Below the pieces are notes generated by a model, which worked only from the letters and a program-made list of their open reading frames with translations, was not told the DNA's origin and made no database searches. Below, piece by piece: positions 8,572 to 17,347 of a stretch of DNA of 64,000 nucleotides. The stretch is from Streptomyces sp. NBC_01232 (GTDB lineage: Bacteria; Actinomycetota; Actinomycetes; Streptomycetales; Streptomycetaceae), in contig NZ_CP108518.1 of NCBI RefSeq assembly GCF_035989885.1, forward strand, positions 6,253,001 to 6,317,000, given 5' to 3'. A program made the translations under genes and the position numbers. Each line of letters opens with the position of its first letter. Position 1 is the stretch's first letter.

Positions 8572-9509
8572 CGGACATCCCCCGGCTGGGCGCCGGGCGG
8601 ATGGCCGCACTGATCACGCCGGCCGCGGCCGCCGACGCCGTGGCCGCCGCCCTGCTCGGCGGCCTCGACCCGGAGAGCTGCCCGCCGCGTTCCGCGATCG
8701 GGGTGCCCGGCGGGGGCGAACTGCTGCTGATGCCGGCCGCGTCCGGCGCGTACGCCGGGGTGAAGATCGCCGGGGTTGCGCCGGGCAACCCGGCCCGCGG
8801 GCTGCCCCGGATCACCGGCTCCTACCTCCTGCTGGACGGGCCCACCCTGCGCCCGCTGGCCCTGCTCGACGGGGCGGCGCTGACCACCCTGCGCACCCCG
8901 GCGGTCTCCGCCCTCGCCCTGCGCCACCTGGCGCCGGCCGGCCGGCCGTTGCGGCTGGTGCTCTTCGGCTCCGGGCCGCAGGCGTACGGGCACCTGGAAG
9001 CAACCTCGGCCGTACGGGAGCTGGCCGAGGTGGTGGTGGTCGCCCGTGACGCCGCGGGCGCCGAGCGGCTCGCCGCGCACGCCCGGACGCTGGGCCCGCG
9101 CGCCCGGACCGGCACCCCGAAAGAGGTGGCGGACGCCGATCTGGTGATCTGCTGCACCACGGCCCGCGAACCGCTCTTCGACGGCGGGCTGGTCGGCGCG
9201 GGCGCCACCGTCGTCGCGGTCGGATCGCACGAACCGACGGCCCGGGAGACGGACACCGCCCTTGTGCGACGGGCGGCGGTGTACGTGGAGTCCCGGGCGG
9301 CGGCCCTGCGGGAGGCCGGGGACCTCCTCGTCCCGGAGGCCGAGGGGGCGATCGGGCCCGGTCACATCACCGGCACCCTCGCCGATCTGGTCGGCGGGCG
9401 GATGCCCGCGGGCGGGCCGCGGAGTTGTCCACAGCTCTTCAAGAGTGTGGGCATGGCCTGGGAAGATCTCGCTGTGGCGGTCGCGCTCTACGAGGCCGCC
9501 GGAGTGTGA
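8568..9509 (+). CDS. Ornithine cyclodeaminase/mu-crystallin family; likely pyrroline-2-carboxylate reductase
   Basis: 313 residues with the family layout: an N-terminal substrate fold, then a Rossmann segment (LRLVLFGSGPQAYGHLEA) and the GATVVAVGSHEPTARETD region. In hydroxyproline clusters, members of this family (LhpI type) reduce pyrroline-2-carboxylate to L-proline with NAD(P)H, rescuing 3-hydroxyproline or D-proline products. True ornithine cyclodeaminase is an alternative, but no ornithine genes are nearby. The GTG start overlaps the upstream stop as GTGA. The last gene of this operon; the regulator has its own promoter. Confidence 0.78.
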   Translation: MTDIPRLGAGRMAALITPAAAADAVAAALLGGLDPESCPPRSAIGVPGGGELLLMPAASGAYAGVKIAGVAPGNPARGLPRITGSYLLLDGPTLRPLALLDGAALTTLRTPAVSALALRHLAPAGRPLRLVLFGSGPQAYGHLEATSAVRELAEVVVVARDAAGAERLAAHARTLGPRARTGTPKEVADADLVICCTTAREPLFDGGLVGAGATVVAVGSHEPTARETDTALVRRAAVYVESRAAALREAGDLLVPEAEGAIGPGHITGTLADLVGGRMPAGGPRSCPQLFKSVGMAWEDLAVAVALYEAAGV

Positions 9510-9519
9510 GCAGCGCAAC

Positions 9520-9531
9520 GTGACATTGTAC
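9520..9531 (+). promoter_or_regulatory. Putative autoregulatory operator of the GntR gene
   Basis: GTGACATTGTAC, the reverse complement of GTACAATGTCAC, lies 50 bases before the regulator's ATG and 10 bases after the reductase stop. It matches the sites at 2628, 5582 and 20931 at 10 or 11 of 12 positions, which points to this regulator as the protein that binds all of them. Confidence 0.6.
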
Positions 9532-9580
9532 GCTGGTCCTCTCCTCGTCGGTCGTGTACGGGGGTCTCGGAGGAAATGCA

Positions 9581-10294
9581 ATGGGTGACCTGAAGCAGCA
9601 CAGTCTCATCAAGGCCCAGGAACGCCTCCGCGACCAGGTCGGCCACGCACTCCGAGCCGCGCTGATAGCGGGAGAGCTGCGCCCCGGGAGCGTCTACTCG
9701 GCTCCGGGTCTCGCGGCCGAACTCGGCGTCTCGGCCACACCGGTGCGCGAGGCCATGCTGGACCTGGCCCGGGAGGGCCTCGTCGAGCCCGTCCGCAACA
9801 AGGGCTTCCGCATCACCGAGGTCAGCGAGCGCGACCTGGACCAGTTCACCGAACTGCGCACCATGATCGAGGTGCCGACCATCGGCCGGATCACGAAGAT
9901 CGCCACGGCCGAACAGCTGGAGGCGCTGCGTCCCATCGCCGAGGAGATCGTCACCAGCGCGCGCGAGCACAACCTGATCGGCTACCTGGAGGCCGACCGC
10001 CGCTTCCACCTGTCGCTGCTGGCTCTCGCGGGCAACGACCGGCTGGTGGAGACCGTCGGCGACCTGCGCAAGCGCTCCCGGCTGTACGGCCTGACCGGCC
10101 TGGACGAGGCCGGCAAGCTGGTCTCCTCCGCGCAGGAGCACATCGAACTGCTCGACCTGATGCTCAGCGGCGACGCCGAGGCGGCACAGGAGTGCATGCT
10201 CCGCCACCTCGGCCACGTCCGCTCCCTCTGGGCCCAGGGCCGCGACGAACCGGTCGGCCGTGTCCCCGGGGGCCTCGGCTCGGGCGTCCAGTAG
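9581..10294 (+). CDS. GntR/FadR-subfamily transcriptional regulator of the locus
   Basis: 237 residues. The N-terminal winged helix-turn-helix carries the GntR signature (YSAPGLAAELGVSATPVREA). The C-terminal FCD ligand domain has an all-helical pattern with His in DRRFHLSLL and HLGHV positions typical of metal-assisted carboxylate binding. Such regulators usually sense a pathway intermediate, here plausibly hydroxyproline or a pyrroline carboxylate, and repress until it is present. The ATG at 9581 is preferred (GGAGG 7 bases upstream) over an in-frame GTG at 9554. The same 12-bp motif occurs before its own gene and three other units. Confidence 0.87.
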   Translation: MGDLKQHSLIKAQERLRDQVGHALRAALIAGELRPGSVYSAPGLAAELGVSATPVREAMLDLAREGLVEPVRNKGFRITEVSERDLDQFTELRTMIEVPTIGRITKIATAEQLEALRPIAEEIVTSAREHNLIGYLEADRRFHLSLLALAGNDRLVETVGDLRKRSRLYGLTGLDEAGKLVSSAQEHIELLDLMLSGDAEAAQECMLRHLGHVRSLWAQGRDEPVGRVPGGLGSGVQ

Positions 10295-10306
10295 CCTCCG
10301 GGGCGA

Positions 10307-12421
10307 TCAGCAGGGGGCACGGCCCCCGCCGCGGACCGGCTGCGGCCGGTCCGCGGAAATGATCGCCGCCTCCGGGCGCGGCACGGGCGTGCCGTCGGGC
10401 AGGAGCAGGACCGGCGGGTCCACCACGGTCCCCACGTCGGCCGCCGCGCCGCTCGTGTTCGCCGCCGTGACCCGCCCCCGGGGCGGCGGCGTCAGCACCG
10501 CCGTCTCGCGGACGTACGCGACGAAGCTCTCGAAGTCGCGCTGGTGCCGGTAGGGCTCACGGAAATCGGAGAGCGCCGGGTAGCCGTCGCTCGCGAGGAG
10601 CGTGTACGAGGGCGCCGCGAGCCGGTAACTGCCGCCGAGATCGAGCGGGTTGCCGTCGATGAACACCTCCTCGGGGTGCACCCGGTCCCCGGCCGGCCCC
10701 TGCGCGTCGAAGCTGTAGCGGACGTTGCGGGAGACGGCCAGGGGAGCGAAGCGCAGCTCGCCGTCCTCCGTCGTCGTCCACTGTTCCTCCAGGGCGTCGT
10801 GGATCCGCTGCCCGGTCACCCACGCGCTGACGACCGGGTCACCGAACCCGAGGGCCCGCCAGGCGCTGCCGAAGGTGACGGCGCCGTCCGAGGCCGCGTC
10901 CAGGACCAGGTCCCCGGCGATGACCGTCTGGCCGACCCGCGGCGCGGCTGCGACCACGGCGAGCTGGGCCGGGACGTTGGGGTGGATGTTGCCGTCGTTC
11001 TCGGGATCGGCGGGCCGGCTGCCCGCCCACAGCGCCCAGTCGGCGGCCAGATTGCCCATGGTGCTCTCGCCCGCCGCATTCCGGGCCCGCAGGAACGAGC
11101 CGGTCTGCCGTCCGATCCGGGTCCGGTCGCGCTCGGCCGCCTGCCCCGCCCAGTGGTCGACGACCTCCTGCAGCCCCGGATGAGGGGCGATGTCACGGGT
11201 GTTGGGGTGGTTGGTGGAGACGGTCAGTTCCCGGACCACCCGGCCGGTGAGCGGGTCCAGCCGCAGGCTGATCTCGTTGATGATCTGGCCGTAGCAGCCC
11301 GCCTCGACGAATGGGCGGGGGACTCCGTTCGGATCGGGGACCATCATGTTGAAGCGGGTGTGCCAGTGCCCGGTGACGATCGCGTCGATGTCCGGGGAGA
11401 CCCGCAGCGCGAGGTCGAGGGCCGGCCCCGAGGGCGCGGAGCCGCTGTTGAAGTCCGCGCCCGCGACCGCCCCGTCGTGCAGGCTGAGCACGATCGCGTT
11501 CACTCCCTGCGCCTTCAGCAGCGCGGCGCAGCGATCGGCGGTGGCGACCTCGTCCAGGGTGGCGAGGCCCGGCTGGAAGGAACCGGGGAAGCGTTCGCTG
11601 CCCAGGGCGGTGAGGTGGATGAAACCGATCGGCAGCTCCCGGCCGTCGGCCGTGCGGACCTGTTCGACGTGGTAGGCGGGCAGGACCGTACGGCCGTCCG
11701 CGCCCCAGACGAGGTTGGCGCTGTAGTAGCGGAAGTCGGCGCCGTGGAAGCGCAGGCCCGAGGAGTCGGTGAAGGAGTGGTCGCGGCCCTCGACGGGGAA
11801 GGGGACACCCTGCTCCATGTGCCGCTGGAGCATTGCGGGGGACTTGTCGAACTCGTGGTTGCCGGCCGTGGCGAAGTCGAGCCCCATCCGGTTGAGGGCC
11901 TCGATGGTCGGCTCGTCCGCGAAGGCCGCGGCGTCGAACTCCCAGCCGGAGAAGGCGTCCCCGGGGGTGAAGAAGAGCGAGTTGGGGCGCCCCGCACGGA
12001 GCCGTTCGAGGTGCGCGGCCATATGGGCGACGCCTCCGACGGTGTGGCTCCGGCCGCCATTGCCGATGATGACGGAGTTGCTCCCGGGGGCGCCCTGCAG
12101 GAAGCCGTGCAGGTCGGTGATGCTGAGCAGCTGGACGTCGACGTACTCGACGGCGGTGACGGCGTCCCGGCCGGCGGCGGTGGCCCGTGCGGGAACCCCG
12201 AGGGCGAAGGTCGCCGCCGCCGCTCCCGCGGCGGTGAGGAAGTCCCGCCGCCCGGGCTCCCGCCGGTCCGGCTCCCCTCGCCCCGGATCCCGCCGGTCCG
12301 GCGTCCGGCTTGGTGAACTCCTGCTCCGCTGCGCGGCCTTGGCCTGCGTGATCACACCCGGCATGCTCCCGCCCGCCGGGCCGGGTGTCGCGCCGACGCG
12401 CCGACCAGTCGTTCGGGACAC
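10307..12421 (-). CDS. Tat-exported 5'-nucleotidase/metallophosphatase family protein
   Basis: Up to 704 residues. A long basic N-region ends in the twin-arginine signal GRRDFLTAAGAAAATFALG, then a calcineurin-like metallophosphatase domain with metal ligands in SITDLHGF, GNHEFDKS and TGHWHTRF, and a C-terminal 5'-nucleotidase domain. It should hydrolyse nucleotides or related phosphoesters outside the membrane. The start is uncertain: the GTG at 12421 and an ATG at 12364 both lack a clear ribosome-binding site. It is divergent from the peptide importer, and the 96-bp region between them contains the shared 32-bp element, so it may be co-induced, perhaps to scavenge nucleosides from tissue. 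That link is inference. Confidence 0.85.
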   Translation of the reverse strand: MSRTTGRRVGATPGPAGGSMPGVITQAKAAQRSRSSPSRTPDRRDPGRGEPDRREPGRRDFLTAAGAAAATFALGVPARATAAGRDAVTAVEYVDVQLLSITDLHGFLQGAPGSNSVIIGNGGRSHTVGGVAHMAAHLERLRAGRPNSLFFTPGDAFSGWEFDAAAFADEPTIEALNRMGLDFATAGNHEFDKSPAMLQRHMEQGVPFPVEGRDHSFTDSSGLRFHGADFRYYSANLVWGADGRTVLPAYHVEQVRTADGRELPIGFIHLTALGSERFPGSFQPGLATLDEVATADRCAALLKAQGVNAIVLSLHDGAVAGADFNSGSAPSGPALDLALRVSPDIDAIVTGHWHTRFNMMVPDPNGVPRPFVEAGCYGQIINEISLRLDPLTGRVVRELTVSTNHPNTRDIAPHPGLQEVVDHWAGQAAERDRTRIGRQTGSFLRARNAAGESTMGNLAADWALWAGSRPADPENDGNIHPNVPAQLAVVAAAPRVGQTVIAGDLVLDAASDGAVTFGSAWRALGFGDPVVSAWVTGQRIHDALEEQWTTTEDGELRFAPLAVSRNVRYSFDAQGPAGDRVHPEEVFIDGNPLDLGGSYRLAAPSYTLLASDGYPALSDFREPYRHQRDFESFVAYVRETAVLTPPPRGRVTAANTSGAAADVGTVVDPPVLLLPDGTPVPRPEAAIISADRPQPVRGGGRAPC
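10329..10356. terminator. Hairpin between convergent GntR and nucleotidase genes
   Basis: A perfect 11-bp stem, CCGCGGACCGG against its complement with a CTGCGG loop, sits in the last codons of the nucleotidase gene and 35 bases after the GntR stop. There is no T-run, as is common for Streptomyces terminators. Confidence 0.5.
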
Positions 12422-12446
12422 GGCTGGATAACGGCGCGGCCAACCC

Positions 12447-12478
12447 CTTGTCAGTGCAATTTCACATTACTATGTTAC
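12447..12478 (+). promoter_or_regulatory. Importer promoter, 32-bp copy of the collagenase promoter
   Basis: Identical over 32 bases to 64-95. TTGTCA lies at 12448-12453 and TATGTT at 12471-12476 with 17 bp between them. GTCACAT follows at 12481-12487, near the expected transcription start, giving a further half-site of the GntR motif. Confidence 0.75.
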
Positions 12479-12517
12479 CGGTCACATCCTAGAGCGCGGC
12501 CCTTCACTGGAGTGACC

Positions 12518-14260
12518 ATGACCAAGCGCACCCAACTCGCCCTCGCCACCGCCCTGGTGGCAGCTCTCGCACTCGGCGCCTCGGGCTGCTCCGGCACCAC
12601 GAAGGGCTCGGCCGACGCGGGCGCCTCCAACCCCGCGGCCGCCAACGACGGCAAGATCCTCGGCGGTACCCCGGCCAAGGGCGGCACCCTCACCGTCCTG
12701 TCCAACCAGGACTTCGCGCACCTAGACCCGGCCCGCAACTGGACCATGCCGACCATGGACTTCGGCACCCGGCTGCTCTACCGCACGCTCGTCACCTTCA
12801 AGGCCGAGCCCGGCAAGGCCGGCAGCGAACTGGTCCCCGACCTCGCCACCGACCTCGGCACCCCAACCAACGGAGGCCGCACCTGGACCTTCACCCTCAA
12901 GGAGGGCGTCAAGTACGAGGACGGCACGCCGGTCAGGGCCCAGGACGTCAAGTACAACGTCGAGCGCTCCTTCAGCCCCGACCTCACCGGCGGCCCCGAT
13001 TACGCCGCCCAGTACCTCGCCGGGACCGAGGGCTACAAGGGCCCGCTCCAGGGGCAGCACCTGGACTCCGTCAAGACGCCCGACGACCGCACGATCGTCT
13101 TCGAACTGAAGCGTCCCGTCGCCGAGTTCTCCGCGACCGCCACCCTGCCGACCTTCGCCCCCGTGCCCCAGTCCCAGGAGAAGGGCACCCAGTACGACGC
13201 CCGCCCGTTCTCCTCCGGCCCGTACAAGATCGAGTCGTACGACCGCGACAAGAAGCTGGTCCTGGTCCGCAACGAGCACTGGGACGCGAAGACCGACACC
13301 GTCCGCAAGGCCTACCCGGACAGGTTCGTGGTCGTCATGGGCCTCAAGGGCGGCCAGATCGACGACCGGATCATCGCCGGCGAGGGCGCCGACGCCTCCG
13401 CCGTCCAGTACTCCGACATGCGCCCCGAGAGCGCCCCCAAGGTGCTCCCCAAGCCGGACGTCAAGGCCCGGCTGCTCGCCGAGTCCCAGGGCTGCACGGA
13501 GATGCTCCACCTGAACAACTCCCGCGCCCCCTTCAACGACCCCAAGGTCCGCGAGGCCATGCAGTACGCGGTGGACAAGGAGGCCGTGGTCACCGCGGGC
13601 GGCGGCCCGGCCCTCAACGAGATCGCCACCGCCTACCTGCCCCCGGCCCTCTCCGGCGGCAAGCAGGCCGACGTCCTGAAGATCGCCCCGGCCGGCGACC
13701 CGGCCAAGGCCAAGGAACTCCTCAAGGCCGCCGGCAAGGAAACCCTGAAGGTGTCCCTCTCCGTCTCCACCGGCGACAAGGGCAAGGCGGAGGCCATCCA
13801 GCAGGGCCTGTCCCGCGCGGGCATCGAGGTCGTCATCGACACCGTCGACCCGGGCGCCTACTACGACGTCATCGGCGACCTCTCCACCACCCCCGACATG
13901 ACCCTCACCGGCTGGTGCCCCGACTACCCGTCGGGCTCCACCTGGATCCCCTTCGTCTTCGACGGACGCACCATCAAGGACAAGGGCAACCAGGGCAACT
14001 ACAGCCAGTTCCGCGACGAGGCGACCATGAAGCGGATCGACGAGATCAACGCCATGGCCGACGCCAAGGAGGCCAACCAGGCCTGGATCGACCTCGACGC
14101 GGCCCTGATGGCCAAGTCCCCGAACGTCCCGCTCCTCCTGGAACGCAAGCCGCTCCTCGTCGGCACCAACATCGCGGGCGCCTTCGGCCACCCCGTGTGG
14201 ACCGGCACCGTCGACTACGCGACCGTCGGTCTCAAGGACCCCGCGAAGAGCCAGGGCTGA
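12518..14260 (+). CDS. Peptide ABC transporter substrate-binding lipoprotein (family 5)
   Basis: 580 residues. A lipoprotein signal ends at the lipobox LGASGC (Cys at about residue 23), followed by a family-5 extracellular solute-binding fold with GGTLTVLSNQDFAHLDPARN at the start of the mature domain. This family captures di- and oligopeptides and hands them to DppBC-type permeases. The ATG at 12518 has GGAG 6 bases upstream; a GTG six bases earlier overlaps that site. It heads a five-gene importer operon and shares the collagenase promoter, so collagen-derived Pro/Hyp peptides are the inferred ligand. Confidence 0.92.
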   Translation: MTKRTQLALATALVAALALGASGCSGTTKGSADAGASNPAAANDGKILGGTPAKGGTLTVLSNQDFAHLDPARNWTMPTMDFGTRLLYRTLVTFKAEPGKAGSELVPDLATDLGTPTNGGRTWTFTLKEGVKYEDGTPVRAQDVKYNVERSFSPDLTGGPDYAAQYLAGTEGYKGPLQGQHLDSVKTPDDRTIVFELKRPVAEFSATATLPTFAPVPQSQEKGTQYDARPFSSGPYKIESYDRDKKLVLVRNEHWDAKTDTVRKAYPDRFVVVMGLKGGQIDDRIIAGEGADASAVQYSDMRPESAPKVLPKPDVKARLLAESQGCTEMLHLNNSRAPFNDPKVREAMQYAVDKEAVVTAGGGPALNEIATAYLPPALSGGKQADVLKIAPAGDPAKAKELLKAAGKETLKVSLSVSTGDKGKAEAIQQGLSRAGIEVVIDTVDPGAYYDVIGDLSTTPDMTLTGWCPDYPSGSTWIPFVFDGRTIKDKGNQGNYSQFRDEATMKRIDEINAMADAKEANQAWIDLDAALMAKSPNVPLLLERKPLLVGTNIAGAFGHPVWTGTVDYATVGLKDPAKSQG

Positions 14261-14283
14261 GGAAGCCGGAGGCCTGCGACACC

Positions 14284-15354
14284 ATGACCACCACCGCACC
14301 GGTCCCGGACGACCGGGCACCCCTTAGCCCCGACGGCACCCCGGCCACTGATGCCGCACGGGCCCCGGGCAGCGGCGCACCAGCCCCCGGCGCAGCCCCT
14401 GCCCCCGGCACGGCCTCAGCCCCCGAAGCCGCCACGGTCCGGCCCGCGGCAGCGCCCGGCAGCAGCCCCTGGCAGCTCGCCCGGCGGGAACTCCGCCGCC
14501 GCCCCGCCGTCCGCGTCAGCCTCGGCGTCGTCCTGCTCTTCGTCCTCATGGCCGTGACCGCCCCCTGGCTGGGCGCCCTCGGCGGCTGGTCCCCGAACGA
14601 GTTCGACAAGACCGCCATCGACCCCTACCTCGGGGGCCAGCCGCTCGGCGCCCTCGGCGGGATCAGCTCCGAGCACTGGCTCGGCGTCGAACCCGTCACC
14701 GGCCGCGACCTGTACGCCCGGGTGATCCACGGCGCGCAGGTCTCCCTCCTGATCGCCTTCGCCGCCACCGCCATCGTCGTGGTCGCCGGCACCGCCGCCG
14801 GGATCGCCGCCGGCTACTTCGGCGGCCGCACCGACGCGGCCCTGTCCCGGCTCATGGACCTGACCATGTCCTTCCCCTCGCTGATCTTCATGATCGCGAT
14901 GCTGTCCGTGGCCAAGGACGTCAACCGGATCGTCCTCATGACCACCGTCATCGGAGTGTTCGGCTGGCCCGGCGTCGCCCGCGTGGTCCGCGGCCAGACC
15001 CTCTCCCTCAAGCACCGCGAGTACGTCGACGCCGCCCGCGTGGGCGGTTCCGGGCCCTGGCGGATCCTGACCCGCGACATCCTCCCGGGCGTCTCGGGCC
15101 CCGTCATCGCCTACACCACCCTGCTGATCCCCGGAATGATCAGCACCGAGGCCGCCCTCAGCTACCTCGGCGTCGGCGTCCGCCCGCCCACCCCCTCCTG
15201 GGGCCAGATGATCGCCGAGTCCGTGGCCTACTACGAGACCGACCCCATGTACTTCGTCATCCCCAGCGTCTTCCTCTTCCTCGCCGTGCTCGCCTTCACC
15301 CTGCTCGGCGACGCCCTGCGCGACATCCTCGACCCGAGGGGCGGCCGCAGTTGA
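14284..15354 (+). CDS. Peptide ABC transporter permease, DppC type
   Basis: 356 residues. A disordered Ala/Pro-rich N-terminus of about 60 residues precedes the first membrane helix (VSLGVVLLFVLMAVTAPWLG), then a BPD_transp_1 domain with the EYVDAARVGGSG coupling loop contacted by the ATPases. The ATG at 14284 has GGAGG 11 bases upstream. The permease order (C before B) is reversed from the classic dpp operon. It ends in a TTGA overlap with the next permease. Confidence 0.9.
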   Translation: MTTTAPVPDDRAPLSPDGTPATDAARAPGSGAPAPGAAPAPGTASAPEAATVRPAAAPGSSPWQLARRELRRRPAVRVSLGVVLLFVLMAVTAPWLGALGGWSPNEFDKTAIDPYLGGQPLGALGGISSEHWLGVEPVTGRDLYARVIHGAQVSLLIAFAATAIVVVAGTAAGIAAGYFGGRTDAALSRLMDLTMSFPSLIFMIAMLSVAKDVNRIVLMTTVIGVFGWPGVARVVRGQTLSLKHREYVDAARVGGSGPWRILTRDILPGVSGPVIAYTTLLIPGMISTEAALSYLGVGVRPPTPSWGQMIAESVAYYETDPMYFVIPSVFLFLAVLAFTLLGDALRDILDPRGGRS

Positions 15355-16337
15355 TCCTCTACCTCGCCCGCCGGCTGCTCGCCCTCGCCGGCGTGCTCCT
15401 CGCCATCGCCGCCGTCACCTTCCTCATCTTCTACGTCCTGCCCTCCGACCCGGCCGCGGCCGCCTGCGGCAAGACCTGCAGCGCCGAACGCCTGGCCGAC
15501 GTACGGGCGTACCTCGGCCTCGACCAGCCCCTGTGGCGCCAGTTCACCGACTTCCTCACCGGCATCTTCACCGGCCGCACCCTCGGCACCGGCCAGTACG
15601 CCGTCGACTGCGACTTCCCGTGCCTGGGCTACAGCTACGAGAACTCGCTGCCCGTCTGGGACCTCCTGACGGACCGGCTCCCGGTCTCCGCCTCCCTCGC
15701 CTTCGGCGCCGCCGCGCTCTGGCTGGTCCTCGGCCTCGGCGCCGGGGTCACCGCCGCCCTGCGCAAGGACACCGCCACCGACAAGGCCCTGATGGTCGGC
15801 GCCGTCGCCGCCGCCTCCCTGCCCGTGTACTTCACCTCCGTGATGCTCATCTACGGGGTCATCCGCATCGCCGGTCTCCTGCCCTACCCCACCTACCAGG
15901 CCTTCACCGACAATCCGCTCGCCTGGGCCTCGAACCTGGCCCTGCCCTGGATCGCGCTCGCCCTGCTCTACGCCGCCATGTACGCGCGCCAGAGCCGCGG
16001 CTCGATGATCGAGGCGATGGCCGAGCCGTACATCCGCACCGCCCGTGCCAAGGGCATGCCCGAGCGCACGGTCGTCGTCAAACACGGGCTCCGCTCCGGC
16101 ATGACCCCGATCCTGACCATCTTCGGCATGGACCTCGGCGGGCTGCTCGCCGGAGCCGTCATCACCGAGTCCATCTTCGGACTCCCGGGCATCGGGCGGC
16201 TGTTCTACGGCGCCCTGGTCAACTCCGACCAGCCCGTGGTCCTCGGCGTCACCCTGCTCGCCGCCTTCTTCATCGTCGTCGCCAACCTCCTCGTCGACCT
16301 CCTGTACGCCGTCATCGACCCGAGAGTGAGGTACTGA
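15351..16337 (+). CDS. Peptide ABC transporter permease, DppB type
   Basis: 328 residues, about six membrane helices. The N-terminus MILYLARRLLALAGVLLAIA is that of DppB/OppB permeases, and the coupling loop reads EPYIRTARAKGMPE. The start is a TTG within TTGA, overlapping the upstream stop by four bases; there is no alternative nearby that keeps the first helix. The loop between helices 1 and 2 (roughly residues 40-95) has four Cys that could form disulfides outside. Confidence 0.88.
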   Translation: MILYLARRLLALAGVLLAIAAVTFLIFYVLPSDPAAAACGKTCSAERLADVRAYLGLDQPLWRQFTDFLTGIFTGRTLGTGQYAVDCDFPCLGYSYENSLPVWDLLTDRLPVSASLAFGAAALWLVLGLGAGVTAALRKDTATDKALMVGAVAAASLPVYFTSVMLIYGVIRIAGLLPYPTYQAFTDNPLAWASNLALPWIALALLYAAMYARQSRGSMIEAMAEPYIRTARAKGMPERTVVVKHGLRSGMTPILTIFGMDLGGLLAGAVITESIFGLPGIGRLFYGALVNSDQPVVLGVTLLAAFFIVVANLLVDLLYAVIDPRVRY

Positions 16338-17347
16338 TGGCAGCCGACACCGCCGCTCCGCTCCTCGAAGTACGAGATCTGCGCGTCACGTTCACCACCG
16401 GGCGCGGGGCCGTACGGGCCGTCGACTCGATCGGCTTCACCGTCGAGGCCGGACGCACCCTCGGCATCGTCGGCGAGTCCGGCTCCGGCAAGTCCGTCAC
16501 CTCGCTCGCCGTCATGGGACTGCACCGGGGCCCGGTCGAGGTCAGCGGCTCCGTGGCGCTGGCCGGACGCGAGCTGACCGGGCTCCCGGAGCGCGAGCTG
16601 TCCAAGGTCCGCGGCCGCCGGATGGCGATGATCTTCCAGGACCCGCTCTCCAGCCTGCACCCCTACTACACGGTCGGCGAGCAGATCGCCGAGCACTTCC
16701 GGGTGCACTTCAAGGCCGGCCGGGCCGCAGCCCGCAGGCGCGCCGTCGACATGCTCGGCGAGGTCGGCATCCCGGAACCGGCCCGTCGCGCGGGGGAGTA
16801 CCCGCACCAGTTCTCCGGCGGCATGCGCCAGCGCGCGATGATCGCCATGGCGCTGGCCTGCGAGCCTGACCTGCTGATCGCCGACGAGCCGACCACCGCC
16901 CTGGACGTCACCGTGCAGGCGCAGATCCTCGAGCTGATCGCCCGGCTCCAGCAGGAGCGCGGACTCGGCGTCGTGATGATCACCCACGACCTGGGTGTCG
17001 TCGCCCGCGTCGCCCACGAGGTGCTCGTCATGTACGGCGGCCGGGCCGCCGAACACGCACCGGCCGACGAGCTGTTCGCCGACCCCGCCCACCCCTACAC
17101 CCGGGGCCTGCTCGACTCGCTGCCCCGCCTGGACACCGCCGACGACGTCCCCCTGCCCTTCATCCCCGGCTCGCCGCCCTCCCTGCTCACGCCCGCCCCC
17201 GGCTGCGCCTTCGCCCCGCGCTGCCCGAGGGCGGCCGCGCGCTGCACCGACGTACGGCCCGAACCGGCGGCGTACGGGGACGGACCCGCGCGGACCGTGG
17301 CCTGCCACTTCGCCGGGGACCGCACCGCCCAGGAGGCGGCCCGATGA
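16337..17347 (+). CDS. Peptide ABC transporter ATPase, DppD type
   Basis: 336 residues. Walker A is GESGSGKS, the Q-loop is [12 protein letters not shown], the signature is FSGGMRQR and Walker B is LLIADEP. The C-terminal oligopeptide/dipeptide extension carries a cysteine set (GCAFAPRCP, then a Cys after AAR and one in VACHF), seen in peptide transporters and shown in some to bind a [4Fe-4S] cluster. The ATG overlaps the upstream TGA by one base. Confidence 0.92.
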   Translation: MAADTAAPLLEVRDLRVTFTTGRGAVRAVDSIGFTVEAGRTLGIVGESGSGKSVTSLAVMGLHRGPVEVSGSVALAGRELTGLPERELSKVRGRRMAMIFQDPLSSLHPYYTVGEQIAEHFRVHFKAGRAAARRRAVDMLGEVGIPEPARRAGEYPHQFSGGMRQRAMIAMALACEPDLLIADEPTTALDVTVQAQILELIARLQQERGLGVVMITHDLGVVARVAHEVLVMYGGRAAEHAPADELFADPAHPYTRGLLDSLPRLDTADDVPLPFIPGSPPSLLTPAPGCAFAPRCPRAAARCTDVRPEPAAYGDGPARTVACHFAGDRTAQEAAR

